Assembly (NCBI GenBank): GCA_907163375.1
Contig: CAJQUW010014310.1
Span: 124,001 to 188,000 of the forward strand
DNA from: Prostheceraeus crozeri
Taxonomy: Eukaryota > Platyhelminthes > Polycladida > Euryleptidae
Direction: 5' to 3'
Length of the DNA: 64,000 bases
Within the stretch, counting starts at the first letter, position 1. Each line of letters begins with the position of its first letter. Positions 48,329-60,445 of this stretch are shown here, one piece after another. The translations under genes and the position numbers were made by a program. The notes under the pieces are model-generated. The model saw nothing but the letters and a program-made list of their open reading frames with translations. It was not told the DNA's origin and did no database searches.

Positions 48329-48574
48329 TAAATAACGCACGTACGTTCTGACACACAATCTTCACTTCTCATCATGAAGCAATGCGATTCTATCCATGAA
48401 AATTGCACCATACCATGCCAAAATAGTATGAAATATTTATCACTTTTCAAATATTCAACAGTAGTCCCTCTAGCGTCGAAAGAGGGACTGCCATTAAATT
48501 AATTAATTAAATTGTTTTTACTAATTATATTGAAGGGACTACTATAATGTTTCAGAACGTTCGTGCGTTATTTA
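48329..48574. repeat. Two-tier inverted repeat
   Basis: Outer pair TAAATAACGCACGTACGTTC (48329) with GAACGTTCGTGCGTTATTTA (to 48574), inner pair AGTAGTCCCT (48462) with AGGGACTACT (to 48543). Probably a decayed foldback MITE. An open frame of 102 codons across it (48142-48450, minus) has no family resemblance. Confidence 0.6.
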
Positions 48575-49756
48575 TGAAATTGTTCTAATCGTTGTGAATG
48601 AATTATCTTTCAGGTTCAGACAAGACACTAAGGCTCATGCAATAAAAGACCAGTTGCTCACCAGCTTATCAAGAATTTTCTGTACTGCTCGTTGGGCATT
48701 TCATGACTAATCGTCCACAATTCAATTACAATTCATTGCTACGATGATGTAACGTTAATGAGAGATGCTGTTTCATGTCGGTACAGCGCACGTCCAATGT
48801 AATTAAATATTGAATAGGCTTATTGAACGCTTTCCTTCTGATGAGTCCATAGAGTTAGATTTGTAAACTACACAACAACACTGTGTGACACATTCACAGA
48901 TGACTGCTAATTTGTATTCGTTACGAATACATGCTGGAAATGTCTCATGTCAGCTCAAGATGACACAGATATCTATCAATCCGAACTCTGTGCCCCGAAC
49001 GCACTCAAAAGATAGGCTCTAATTAGTGTATCTGACATGCGTGTGGAAGTGACAACAAGCCACGAGGCCGATTAGTCATCACAAAATCTGACAGATGAGA
49101 CCACACTATGCCCATAGAGGTCTATACCTTATTGATGTCACAAAGCAAAACACCTCGATGGAATGCTGCATAAAATCGATATGTTGCAGGAAGTGTTGAG
49201 AAATTAAGCATGTTTATCAAAATAGCGAATGAAGATAGAACTAATGCATTGCTGAATTAGTGAACAGTGAAAACATGAATGTTGTTCAGGTGTTCTAAAG
49301 CATGAATCATTGCACCAGAGAAATCAGTCAAGTCACTGAAGTCAGCTGAAGACATTGTATGAGATTGCAGTGCATGGCTCGATAGAAAATGTGCCCCTCC
49401 ATCTCAAAATAATATGCGCATGTTATGCTCCACTGCAGGTAAGATTCTGACTAACATTTGTTGCTTCGAAATTGCATGCATTATGCTATGAAATACTCAA
49501 GATGGCTAATAAAAACATGTTAGGGACATATCAATAATCAGGATTTACTAAGCAGGTGGGAAGTATTTTGGGATACCGTACATAAATTAACACTTTAGAT
49601 ATTCACGCAATTTGCAACTGCACGGTCTATGTCCACTTATTGAATGATAATTGTGCTTTTTACTTTTATCTTTCCTAAGTCAAAATAACTCTCATGTTGT
49701 CATTAAAAGAGAATCCTCTCTACTAGTACAGGGATTATTATTGGAAATTAAATATT
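48575..49756. other. Stretch without a recognisable gene
   Basis: A 31-codon frame after TATCTTTCAG at 48615 and a frame before CTGCAG|GTAAG at 49438 look exon-like only by their splice signals and are too short to support. Confidence 0.35.
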
Positions 49757-49945
49757 GGTGGTCTACGTGGCACGGTGGCTAAGTGCTTGGCTAGCGATCT
49801 TTCGGTCCAGAGGTCGAGCCAAAGTGTCATAGGAAGTCGTCAGGAAGGGCTTCCGGACCAAATGGTCACAGCCAGAATAAAGTCTGACTCTGTGTCAACA
49901 CAGTCAAGCCCCAAGTAAGGTAGAGTAGACGTTGACCTTAGAGTC
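49757..49945 (+). mobile_element. tRNA-derived SINE
   Basis: GTGGCACGGTGGCTAAGTGC with TTGG (A box region) and CCAGAGGTCGAGCC (B box, one base short of GGTTCGAGCC) form a tRNA-like head. A body with GGAAGGGCTTCCGGACC follows, a block common in invertebrate SINEs. It ends near CTAATTAAAAAAC, an A-rich tail. RNA polymerase III transcribes such elements; a LINE partner supplies the reverse transcriptase. Confidence 0.7.
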
Positions 49946-50263
49946 CACAATTCACTTCAACTAATTAAAAAACATAATATTGCATGAATTATCAGACTGA
50001 AATGAAGTTATATCACGTCATCATTATTACGTAATGCATCATAGGCTATGCTTAACATTTAATCGTGCATACATAAGCCTACAACGATCAAGGATACAAT
50101 CAGAACACTAGAAGCTTCAGAGATGAAACAATACATATAATATGTCCGACATTACAGTTTAGTTGATCATCAGTCTGCAGCTGCGACCCCTATCCTGTTT
50201 TTCTGAAATATTTTAATATAATATAACAATGCAAAAAGTAGTCCACTGCAGGGGAAGGAGAAA

Positions 50264-51975
50264 ATTAATTTATTTGAAATTAATTGATTGATGAACCATC
50301 TTCAATTCAATTAATGGATTGGATCAGCTGCCAACTATTCCAATTAATTGCAATTATTCACAAGCAAAAAAAGCGATTTATTGAACGACTACTGCAAGTT
50401 ATAATGTACAATTAATAGGTCTACACAGTCGATGATGTGATATTCTGTAGGTATACTCGTTTTTGAAACGAAGAAATGTTTGTTGTTAGCCTAATGCGAA
50501 GCTTGATGTTAATAATCTATACCATTCATTTAAACTTTAATTTAAAAGTCTCTAACTAGTAAATATAAATACTTCGTATTTTCTCTTAGATAAAAGTCAA
50601 ATTAAGGTCACGATGGTCAGTGACAGTGTTTGAACCGAAAAATATTGCGCATATATATTATAAAAATATAATGAATATTAATTATCAGTCATTGCTTGAT
50701 ATTGCTATCAGAACATTTTCATGTTTATCATGCAAATTAGTTCAACGAGCAGTGGTGCAGAAAATGCATGCTTGTGATTGCAAATTCTATTTCTGCAAGT
50801 GTTTTGATGCACTTTCGTAGACCTGTGTGCTGTGGAACTAACGTTCTAAGTGTTAATCAATCAATTGTCCGTGAACAGCGGAAAGATCTACCTAGATTTG
50901 GCAATGATAAAAAATAATTGCAAATTGTCAACTAATTGATTGCTCATGTGATCCAATTCTGTCAATTGATTTTCAGCAAAAAAATGAGACCAATTAAATT
51001 GCCAATAATTTTTTCCAACCCTAGTTTGTGTTCCAGTACCGTATGAACTCCATCTCAATTATCCTTCGTCTTGCGACATGTGATATAAATTTCAACAGTA
51101 CTTCGATAGTTTCCTACAGAAAATGTACCCTTTAATCAATTGATATTATAAGATCATACTCGCGCTATCTTGCATCGCAATGTAGCCACATGATTATGGG
51201 CTTCATAACCGTGCACTGTATTACAAGCATTTTATCAATTGATTCAAATAAATTCACAAATATATACTTCAAGCATCATCTGAACACTTTCATGTTAAAA
51301 TATAAGATAGAAGTGCAACTATCAATTACAACTATGCTATGAATCTGTTCGGTTTAGCATCATTGCCCTATCTAATTATAAAAAATTGAAGTACAGCCTG
51401 GAAACCAAAAATTAATTGCATTGCAATTTATTGGTCACAATGATTACTGTAACCCAAAAATTCCAATTTATTGCTGTTACAGAAAAATTGCGATTGATTG
51501 ATTGCAGTCTTGTCAATAATTGTTATCCATTGATTGATTTGTAATTAAGTTATTTCGTTGAATGCCAACTTGCAATACCGCCTACATTCACCATCATAGG
51601 AAAAGCATAACACATTCAGTGATTAAGATTATTAGTCTACCTATCTTATATTATGTCATTAAATCTTAAATTTATGTCAATCTAGGCACGCGACTTCTTG
51701 TCCTCTAGTTTGAATAGTCACTCCGACTAAGAATTTAGCAACATGTATTTCATGCAGAAAGTCACCGCCCAAATTGATAATAAGCCAGTTTACGACTTGC
51801 ACAATCTGCCGATGTATGCAGCCTAAATAGGTGTAGCACAAGTTTTTATCTAAGTCGAAAATTAAAATCAAGAATTAATCTAATCAAATTGTGATTAAAA
51901 AATTCCAATTAATTGATAGCTGACATAAGATGATTACAGTTAATTGATTGCTGTCATCCAACTATTTCAATTAGT
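50264..51975. repeat. Region of dispersed AATTAATTGATTGC-like motifs
   Basis: Clusters of CAATTAATTG, ATTGATTG and ATTGCAATT variants lie at 50264-50360, 50925-51010, 51405-51550 and 51890-51975, separated by ordinary AT-rich DNA; a related cluster is at 59775-59925. Density is higher than base composition suggests. No gene recognised in this interval. Confidence 0.4.
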
Positions 51976-53875
51976 TTTTGGTGAATCATGAACCTAGGTA
52001 TAGAATATTTACTTGAAGATAGGCCAGAGTCTTCTCGAGCTCAGCTAGCAATAATGGCTCAAAGAATTAATAAGAGGCGACTGCGAAATAATCCTGATGG
52101 TACTAAATGATGTGATTTGATGGCATCCTTTAATTGAAAATGGAATCCAATAACCGAGAACCTACGCAGGCCTACATCATTCTTTCAATTTATGAATTTC
52201 TTAGCCAACTAAACCTACATCGCTAGACACTGAGAAAGTTAAGCTACCAGATTCTAAGCTACCAGGTGCTGCAAAAGATGGCCATTGAAAGAAAACACCT
52301 TTTAAATATTAAACAATCAGAAAAAAGTATTTTGTTCAGAACTAAGTATCAATGAAAATTGTGATCTATTATACCAAATTTACTGAAAACTAAATTTACT
52401 GAAATTGCATGCACTTAAGTCAAACCGAAAATATCACTGTCCAGTCAGTTCTTATTTATTATTCAAATTTTTGTGTGAGCCATGATCCTAAAATTCAAAA
52501 CGTGCGAGATTTTCGTCAAAAAAAGTCAACCTGTCGAATCTTGCAGCGATGGACTTCCAAATTTGCTATGAAATTAAGGAAACACCCTTACACGGATGAC
52601 TTATGTCAGCGACTTTTCATTTTCAGATATTTCGAAGAAACAGATGGCTTTATGATGAACTTTTACAATTGGATTCGTCCAGGTGTTTTCCGACGCTAAA
52701 TGAAGTATGAATAGCCAATTACCAATAGTGAGGGAATTTGCACGCTACGTTGGAATAACGATCGTTTTCTTTAACAAAGCACTCAATTTATACTACACTG
52801 TAGATAAATTTAATAGAGAAGTCTGAAGTCCCATTATCAATGAATATGTAATCACAAAAACGTGAAAATATGCATAATTGACCATATATCTTAATTATCA
52901 GTATTTCGTTAAGGTCTTTCCAACCAATTTGGCGTCGGAACAAACGCGTCTACAACTTATTTCCACGCAACGTTGCGTGCGGATAACCTCACTGTGGGTA
53001 ACTGTCTACTTCCATGTATTTTTTTTGGTTGGAATTACCACACCGGTCAGATCCCGAAAAATTCTCGATAACCGGCTTTTAAGTTCCATCCTTTTTACTA
53101 TCTCGGTTGCACGCTATTATTTTATAAAATGGAAATTGCAAACATGTACATGCCAGATGAGTAACGAGTGATAAAACTATAGACTTCGATTAGGCTAAAT
53201 AAAAGATAGGCCTTAACAGTTGCAGATTCTATGCTAATTTGCATTAGGCGTGGGTACCGCAAGTTACTTATGTGTCCACTTACAATTTTTTATTTCCAAA
53301 GATATTACAAAGATGACTACTAATACTGTTGGCCTACTCAATCACACTTGCAACTATTCTGAATGTCATCGTGACAGTTCAAAGCGTGATCACTATCAGT
53401 AGTCAAGATTTATGCAGAGCTACAGCTAGTAAGGCCTATATTATCCACTCAAGCAGCTGCTTGAGAGAAGAGCATGAAAACTCAGCAATTATGAATATTC
53501 ACTTTGTGTGAAAATATGTAAGTATCACCACTGAAGGATCACACAATGACTATTAAAATTGTAGAGAGCGTTTGGACTAGACTGATGAACTAGGAAAAAT
53601 AATAGGAGAAACACTCATTCTCCTGATGAAAACACTCTTTTGGAAGACAATCATTTTCAGGCGGTTCCTATTAGTCTCACTAACTAGTTCCATGCAATAA
53701 GTGGGAAGTTTAGAACGAAATGGAGAACACTTATTCATCTAGAACCGGCTATCAACAATTTGCACAGACAAAGCTCACTTGATTAGATGCTATAGCCTAC
53801 CTCAAGCACAAACCATACTGAGTGCTACTTTGTACACTTGACACAGGTAACTTAAACTGATGCTGTCACACATTT
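51976..53875. other. Stretch without a recognisable gene
   Basis: A 96-codon frame at 52409-52699 has no motif and no family resemblance. Nothing else recognised. Confidence 0.4.
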
Positions 53876-54039
53876 ATCAAGGAGTAAGTGACAGCAGATA
53901 GTGCATGACAATATAGGAATCAATCTCACCGAATTGAAAAAATCTGCTTTCCACTTATGACTTGCATTCATTCACATTCGCCAAGGAGTAAGTGACAGCG
54001 GACAATTGATGAAAATACAGCAATAAATCTCAGTCGAAT
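53876..54039. repeat. Imperfect direct repeat, two units of about 58 bp, 103 bp apart
   Basis: Both contain CAAGGAGTAAGTGACAGC and end near AATCTCA with CGAAT (53878-53936; 53981-54039). Spacing DNA differs. Confidence 0.7.
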
Positions 54040-55660
54040 AATACTTGATTCCAGGTCTGCATGCTTGCTCTCGACAAAACGGTGGTCTACCTAAGTTCGT
54101 ATCTCCGAGGAACCGAATATGTTTAAACAAAATTATTTTAAATAACCAGATAGAGTTTTATTCTGGTTTTATCATGTAGGCTTTTCCTCGATAGCCCACT
54201 CATGAATGAATTAGCATTTAGGCAATGCTTCAGCAGTGTTGAGATGCAACGATGCAAGTATATTCACCTACATCACTAGAACATTATATTTTTGTAGAAG
54301 GGTAATTCTATCTTTGGGTATTACTTTGTTGAACTGAGGGTTAGAGAGAAAAGCAAGACTATAGAGTAAGTACCTTTTCTGTGAGCAAGACTATTGAGAA
54401 GAGGTTCATCAATATTCATGATCAAATTCTACCTCGCCACGGGAATTCAACCTCGGAGGCAAAAGAATTAGAAGATTCCAGGAAACGAACAAGTGTACTT
54501 GAGCAGATGCCGCAGAGAAAAGCTGTGTAACAAACTATGCTACAATTTTGAATAATTTTTGATGAATGAGAGCAAAACAGATCTACGAAGTTTTCAATTA
54601 TTTAGATGTTTTGCGTTGTATCAAAAAACATCATTTTTTTGACAAAAATTGCCACTTTTATCAATTATATTATTTATCTGCTTTTCTTTTAATGACCAAA
54701 GTAATTGAATTCGAACTGTCACAGCTGATTTAATTGTATTACACGAAAGAAATCTATTTTGACAATTTTCACACGACTTTAGAGCTTGGAATTGACCGAG
54801 AAACCATTTGCCGGCACTAAAGAATAAGTTATGACGGCATAATATCTCGGATTTTGATTACTCAAGCACGACAAAAATCATTTGTAGTTGAAGGCACTGA
54901 TTTCCACAATGTGGAAGGTTGATGTTCCCATAGATGATTATGCAATTCCAGTTCAAGCCAATGCAACTCCTTGATAAGATTGAGTGTCCTAGCCAAGAAG
55001 TGCTTCGGTCAGCGGTTATATTGCCTAAATTGGCAATGATTCAGAATTGCGGAAAATTTTAGGTTCGGCTACAAATTATGCGAAGAATTAACACCAAACA
55101 TTCATATGAACCGCATCCTTTTGCAGCTCTACAAAGCGTCTGTCGCACCACTGTGATGAGACCACAATGTGAGACCACAATGTGACATGATGTAAAAGGA
55201 CTGAAAAACAGCGGAAATTTTGTAATAGTAATTCTTGATTTAATTGCAGCATTTCAATCATTTTGCAACGACAATGGGTACAAGCCACGGCTAATCAAAT
55301 TACCGCTTGCAGCATATTCCTGAAAATGTACAAATTGTAGAGAGAAATGCATATTTTCTCAAAATTTTCAGTTGGTATTCAAATAATAACAGAAAATTTT
55401 ATGTGGAAGGGAATGCTTCGTGTGTACAGCAATAGCCGGGTGCCCGAACTCAATACATATATCTTCCGGCGATCACCGTTATCCCATTATAATTCCGACC
55501 TCTGCCCGACCAATTTTTTTAGTTTTAAAATGGTCGAAAACCACTTCAGTGTCAACCTGCTTTCGAAGGAAGTAGCCCTAGTGAGCACAGAATGCGTCTC
55601 AAGTCATTTCATGCTTCACGAAGTTTTCCCGCTACCCAGCTTCGTTACGAATTCGTTACG
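54040..55660. other. Right interior of the nested unit, no clear gene
   Basis: AT-rich until about 55430, then more GC-rich toward the right sub-terminal palindrome (55640-55680). The frame at 55347-55676 lies in this sub-terminal DNA and has no family resemblance. Confidence 0.4.
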
Positions 55661-56046
55661 CGGGTGGGCGATCTAACGGGGAAAGTTAATTAATTAATTA
55701 AATGAAGAAAAATAAAGTTGAAAAATAAAATTTATATTTGTTAATTTCAGTGCATTTTACCCCAAGTAGAACTGCTTTGCAGTAACATACTGCATGCACC
55801 TTTTATGAACCATGCTCAGGTTGACATTTTCGTGGAAATGCCCATATACTACGTACGATCGTATATGTTTTACCATAATATAAAATATTTGACAAACAAT
55901 TATACAGTAATTCAAAAGACTGCGTTTGCAATTATGTCTCTATATTTAATTTATAGTGTAGGTCAAAAAAATTTCTACGGTTGATTTAGCGTGATTACTG
56001 TTTGTAAACAATATTGAAACTTAATGTAGCGCTACCAATGGCTTTG

Positions 56047-56998
56047 TCAAACAAACACTTGTTCAATGAGTCTTCGACGAAACAGATTTCCACGTGCTTC
56101 ATCCCCTCTATAGATATGATCATACAGCAGCTGCAATGATAATATGTGGTACTTTCGAAAGTTTCATTCGCAACCCATATTTAAGAATAGGAAATCGACG
56201 TTTCCACTGTCCAAACATCCTTTCAATAGTAATGCGTGTTCGAATATGAGCATGGTTATAACGCCGTTCTCCATCGTTGTTTACTCGAAGTAATGGGGTC
56301 AGGAGATATGGAGAACAAGGATATCCACTATCACCGAGAAGGTATCCTTGATACTGATTGCTCTCAAAACCCATAAGTAGTCGACAATTGTTCCAGATTC
56401 TTGAATCATGTATGGATCCTTGCCATCTGGCTACTATATTTGTAATTCTGTATCGAGCGTCACATACAACCTGAACATTCAAGGAATACCAGTGATGCCG
56501 ATTAATATACATTGCAGCGTTTTCTGGAGGAACGTTGAATAGTAGACGAACATGTGTACAATCTATTGCTCCCAGAACACCTGGAAAGTTTGCAATTAGG
56601 TAAAAATCCAACTTTGTTGAATCGACTTCTTCTTGAGATTCTGGCATTTTTATGTATGTTGAGCTTAACGCTGCAATCGCATTCGATATCCTCACAATAA
56701 TTCTGCACACAGTGGATGGAGAAAATCCATGAATATCACCAACCTCATGGTAAAACTGATCGGTGGCCAAGAATCGAAGGAAAATGAAAGTTTGCAGTTC
56801 TGGAGATACTGCGAAGCTTCGAAGGGTAGGAGATGCGATGTCTGCCCTGATTTGAGAAATCAATGAGTTCGCGCATGATTTCGTCAATCTATAGCGCAGA
56901 CGGAAATTTTCCTCGTCGTAACAATCGAATGGGTTATGTCGATCTCGGAATACACGCTCCCTTCTCAGGGCACGTATCATTAAGACATAACCTGCCAT
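56047..56998 (-). pseudogene. PIF/Harbinger transposase (HARBI1-like), one C-terminal frameshift
   Basis: Starts at ATG 56998 (MAGYVLMIRALRRERVF). An uninterrupted 292-codon frame covers the DDE nuclease: FDCYDEENFRLRYRLTK, FLRFLATDQFYHEVGDIHGF and STVCRIIVRI (helix-turn-helix), then GVLGAIDCTHVRL (first D), HDSRIWN, LLGDSGYP (second D) and RITIERMFGQWKRRFPIL (catalytic E). HARBI1 relatives are about 350 residues. The main frame stops at 56120 after IIIAAAV, but the next frame continues LYDHIYRGDEARGNLFRRRL to EQVFV and stops at 56047, so one small indel near 56125 cuts off the tail. The enzyme would cut the element's inverted ends and insert at 3 bp targets. It faces the Myb-like gene across the nested unit. 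Confidence 0.9.
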
Positions 56999-57158
56999 CT
57001 CGAGCAGCGACTAAAGAAACTGATCGCATTTGACTTCACTAGCAGAGTTATACCTACCCTCTTGAGGGAGTAAATCTGGGTAGTAATTATATTGATTTTG
57101 TAGAGCTACTACCGGGCGTAAAGAAATTGCTCCTCCCGAGTAATCCCGGTAGTAACTA

Positions 57159-57252
57159 ACACCGCATCGTGAAAGCCACATGAGAGTAAATTTATTGATT
57201 CTCAACAAGTTATTACCGAGAGTAAGCTAATACCGCTTCGTGAAATCGGCCC
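57159..57252 (-). repeat. Right Harbinger terminus with doubled terminal motif
   Basis: CCGCTTCGTGAAATCGGCCC ends at 57252 and is followed by AAT. An inner variant (ACCGCATCGTGAAAGCC) sits at about 57162-57178. Several TACTCTC and CGGTAGTA motifs lie between the transposase start and the end. Confidence 0.85.
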
Positions 57253-57255
57253 AAT

Positions 57256-59480
57256 GTGACCAACTTGGCGAAATTTCATGATTTTAGAAAACTTGAAAAA
57301 TGTGGTGGGAGGGAAGAATAGAAGTACCCATGGCTCGTGGTAGCGAAAGAGTTTAATGCAGAATCAAAAAAAAAACAAGTAGGTCTGCAATTATTTTTAG
57401 AACTCGACTTTTCTAATGTGCGCAGCAATCGCATCGCATGCGTGCCAGCATTGATAACCGGGGATTCTATAGCATCTGGGTTCTTATAAAATTTCACTTG
57501 CACACTCCTGTCAAGTGTAGAAGTTCTTCGCGTAACTTGCGAGTTGCGACAAAGAAAATTTATTTTTGTTTCTGAATATAATATTACAATTAATAAGAAA
57601 TTAAAAACGCGTCTTCGTTTCATTTCGTCTTGATTTTAATCAGTTTTGTGATTATCACGTAGTAAACAAATTAAATGTATATCGTCAACATTCTTGATAG
57701 GCCTACTTATTGTCTAAAACTCGAAATAGCATGTCATTCTTTTCAAGTTGCCGACGATGGTGTTGGCGTTGGTATTCAAGCTTGTGAATGACATCATCTC
57801 GACAAAGTCTGACAGAAAGTTCTGCGATCACAACATGCATTAATGGTCTTGTTAGATGCCTTCAAGAGATGAGAATCTGCAGGATATTGTCATTCCTTCT
57901 CATTAAAGCAGAATATTAACATAAAGTGCAATTCCTAAGCTGCTCAATGCGGATTTCATTCAATATCAACCAGGATCTTGCCCACAGGCTATCTCCGCCT
58001 CTCTGCTCGAATTGTAATGACGTCCAGAAAATGAGACTTCAATAAAGTACTTTCTATTTCTTACTCAGATCGACGGAACACTTTGTGAAAGTTTCTCTTT
58101 CTCTCAAAATTCAAAAAAATCAGAATTCAACATGATGGATGAGGTTACAATGGTTACACAGGTGACAAGGGATGTGAGTAAAATGAGAGATAGAACCACA
58201 TTGCACCCTGATGACTGTCTTCCATGAGACCGATGAGATGAATGTCTGTACTGACTAAACACAATGTTATAGAGCAGACACGATGGATGATTGTACGATT
58301 GCGGTATACATGTGGAGGAGAGGAGACAAAGCACACATCATTGCATGCTACTATATCATGAATTATGTTCACATCTTATTCTACCCTGCATTGTATTTAG
58401 TAATGATTTTATTTGCACATCACACTCCGCAGCAGATTAATAATTCCTATTTTTTGATCCAGAGGAACGGATCTCTCCCTCATAATTGAAAACTCTGAAA
58501 ACTCTCTCTGTCGTTTCATGTCTTAACCACTAACGGCCACTCACAGCCGACTTTTTTTCTTTGTCTAAGATCAATACATTATTGATCTTATAGCTGCGTG
58601 CGTACTGGAACGAATCAGTTCTAATTTGTAACTTTCCATTGCATTCTACAAATGGAACTATAGATGAATTTCCAATTGAATTACTCGCTAAATCATTCAA
58701 TAATGTTGCCTTCGCGATTCGGATGACTCTTTTATTCATGAATATGATGCCGCATAAATTCTTTTTCCAGAGTCCAAAGCATAAAATTGGTTTGCTAATG
58801 TACACTGCAAAATGAGTTAAGGCAGTTACAAACTGTGCTAGGCCGATTTACAGAAGACTTGTGTCACTTAGTCATGAAATGTGATATATTACAACTACAA
58901 ATTACTCCATCTGCCTTCAGTAACATTTCAATTACTTTGTAAATACTTTAGATCATTGCCGGTATTACACTATTCGTTTTCTCACCATTTCATTTTCTAG
59001 GCGGATATGCAAAGACAAATCACAATTGCTCACCGGAAAACAGACCACGCTTGTAGCATTGATATTGAATTGGCACTTTTTTATTCTCATCCTCCCCCGT
59101 GTTTTCGCCTTACATCTCTACTACATTCAAACTAGAGATGAAGTACTGCGAAATCAAATCTTGAGGATTCCAGGTGACTTTATTACACTTCCAATTACAT
59201 TTCTGCAAAGGTTTTAATTGATTTGAAGATTTAAACGGTGGCTTCTTGAAGAGTTTATGTGCCTCTCACTTTCCGAGGGGAAATAAAGCAATAGTAGTTT
59301 TCTTATTAATATTTTACGTTCAACAATTACAGGAGAAGAATGTCTTAACACCTGCACTTAATTTAGACTTTGACAATAAGTCCCGTAGTAAATTTATTTG
59401 AAAAATTGATGATAGCACACAGGAGGTAATTAATTTCTATTAATTTAATTTAAATTAATTTTAATTAATTCAATTTAACC
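57256..59480. other. Right flank of the Harbinger composite, no clear gene
   Basis: A 115-codon minus-strand frame with an ATG start (57276-57623) has no motif I recognise; 57296-57326 within it is the inverted partner of 34712-34740, so it probably lies in repeat DNA. Frames at 58104-58805 and 59026-59217 are likewise unsupported. Confidence 0.4.
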
Positions 59481-59664
59481 ATTTTTCAAAAGAATTGAGA
59501 ATTTCCTTTTAAAAGTCGAGATTCCAAATATATCAAAGGTAAAATGAATGTACAAACAAATGAAGGTTAGGTCAACGTGGTCAGAACATTGGGTTTTGAT
59601 TGTACCTTCATTTTACTTTGAAATTTCGGCTTTAAAAAAGGAGTGCTCAATTCCTTTGAAAATG
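59481..59664. repeat. 184 bp foldback
   Basis: ATTTTTCAAAAGAATTGAG pairs with CTCAATTCCTTTGAAAAT, and GGTAAAATGAATGTAC with GTACCTTCATTTTAC; arms of about 75 bp with moderate divergence. Preceded by a TTAATT-rich low-complexity run (59430-59475). Confidence 0.75.
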
Positions 59665-60253
59665 ACTAAATTCTTTGAAAAAGATTGCCGGTAGCTGTCC
59701 ACCGGGCGAATATACATGTAAATATTTTGGACGCATTATCGACGAGGACAGCAAGGCAATTTAAACTGCGCGCTGGCGAACAGCTTGTGCCGTAAATCAA
59801 TTGAAATTAAATCCAAATTACATGGCTAAAAAATTGATTGCGATTATAAATTGCTCGTCAGAAAATGCAATTGATTGCAAAGGCTAATTACGTGAATTGT
59901 AATCGCTTTTTTCGTAGTTGTCATCGCAACACAAGTCTGACGCATATGAATGTCACCGATGTGTTGCCATAATTAACCAAATGTCATCAGAAATAATTCC
60001 TTGAAATGTCCTAGCGTAAAGGAGGAATGACCGAAAAGTGACCTAGCCCTCGCCCCACTGGGGTGTGTGTGTTCCATCCCACTGGCGAGTCTTTTGAATA
60101 TCTTTTAACCCTATCCATACCGGGGGCGGCCCCCCCCCGTCGCATTTTTGCTGTGGAGCTTTTAAAACTGAACCGATTGACCTAGGCTTTTGTGACTTTT
60201 AGTTTCTGAGTATTTCCCAACTTTTCGCCGAAAATCGTTGCATTTGGTTCATT
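59665..60253. other. Dispersed-repeat DNA into which the RTE element inserted
   Basis: Holds an ATTGATTGC cluster (59775-59925), the inverted partner of 1271-1294 (60044-60066), and a run CCGGGGGCGGCCCCCCCCC at about 60120. No gene. Confidence 0.45.
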
Positions 60254-60445
60254 TATTTATTTTTTTTTATTTTACAACTCCTTTCTCCCATATAAATGAG
60301 GTAGGGGGGATTCATACAAACAAGATAAAAAGGAGACAATTCATATACATCATAAAATTCATGGAAACACAAACTAGCTACAGTCCACAAACCATCAGGG
60401 TAACACCACATGAAACGATATCAGGAAACACAGTCAAGTAAAATG

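Larger units (their letters stand above)
46067..55844. mobile_element. 9.8 kb inverted-repeat unit nested between the two Harbinger genes
   Basis: ATATGGGCATTTCCACG at 46064-46080 recurs inverted at 55831-55847. Further in, CCCGTTAGATCGCCC at about 46179 recurs inverted at about 55666-55680, again bordering palindromic GC-rich DNA. Flanks are compatible with a TA or ATAT duplication, ambiguous because ATAT is its own complement. The unit separates the Myb-like and transposase genes, which would otherwise sit about 540 bp apart, tail to tail, as in a normal Harbinger. I recognise no transposase inside. It contains hairpins, a SINE and AT-rich repeats. Family unknown. Confidence 0.5.
35048..57252. 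mobile_element. PIF/Harbinger transposon, 22.2 kb composite with nested insertions
   Basis: The left end GGGCCGATTTCATGAAGCGG (35048) and the right end, its reverse complement with one change (ending 57252), are each bordered by AAT (35045-35047; 57253-57255), the 3 bp duplication size of Harbinger. Each end also has a second, inner copy of the terminal motif in the same direction (35127-35152; about 57159-57183). Inside are the two standard Harbinger genes in convergent orientation: Myb-like (44994-45797, +) and transposase (56047-56998, -). The usual element is a few kb, so most of the length must be later insertions: a 9.8 kb unit between the genes and about 9 kb left of the Myb-like gene. 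Pairing of these two particular ends is an inference. Confidence 0.65.

Noticed and set aside
57276-57623. 115-codon minus-strand open frame beside the Harbinger end
   Set aside because: ATG start but no family resemblance, and it overlaps a block repeated at 34712-34740.
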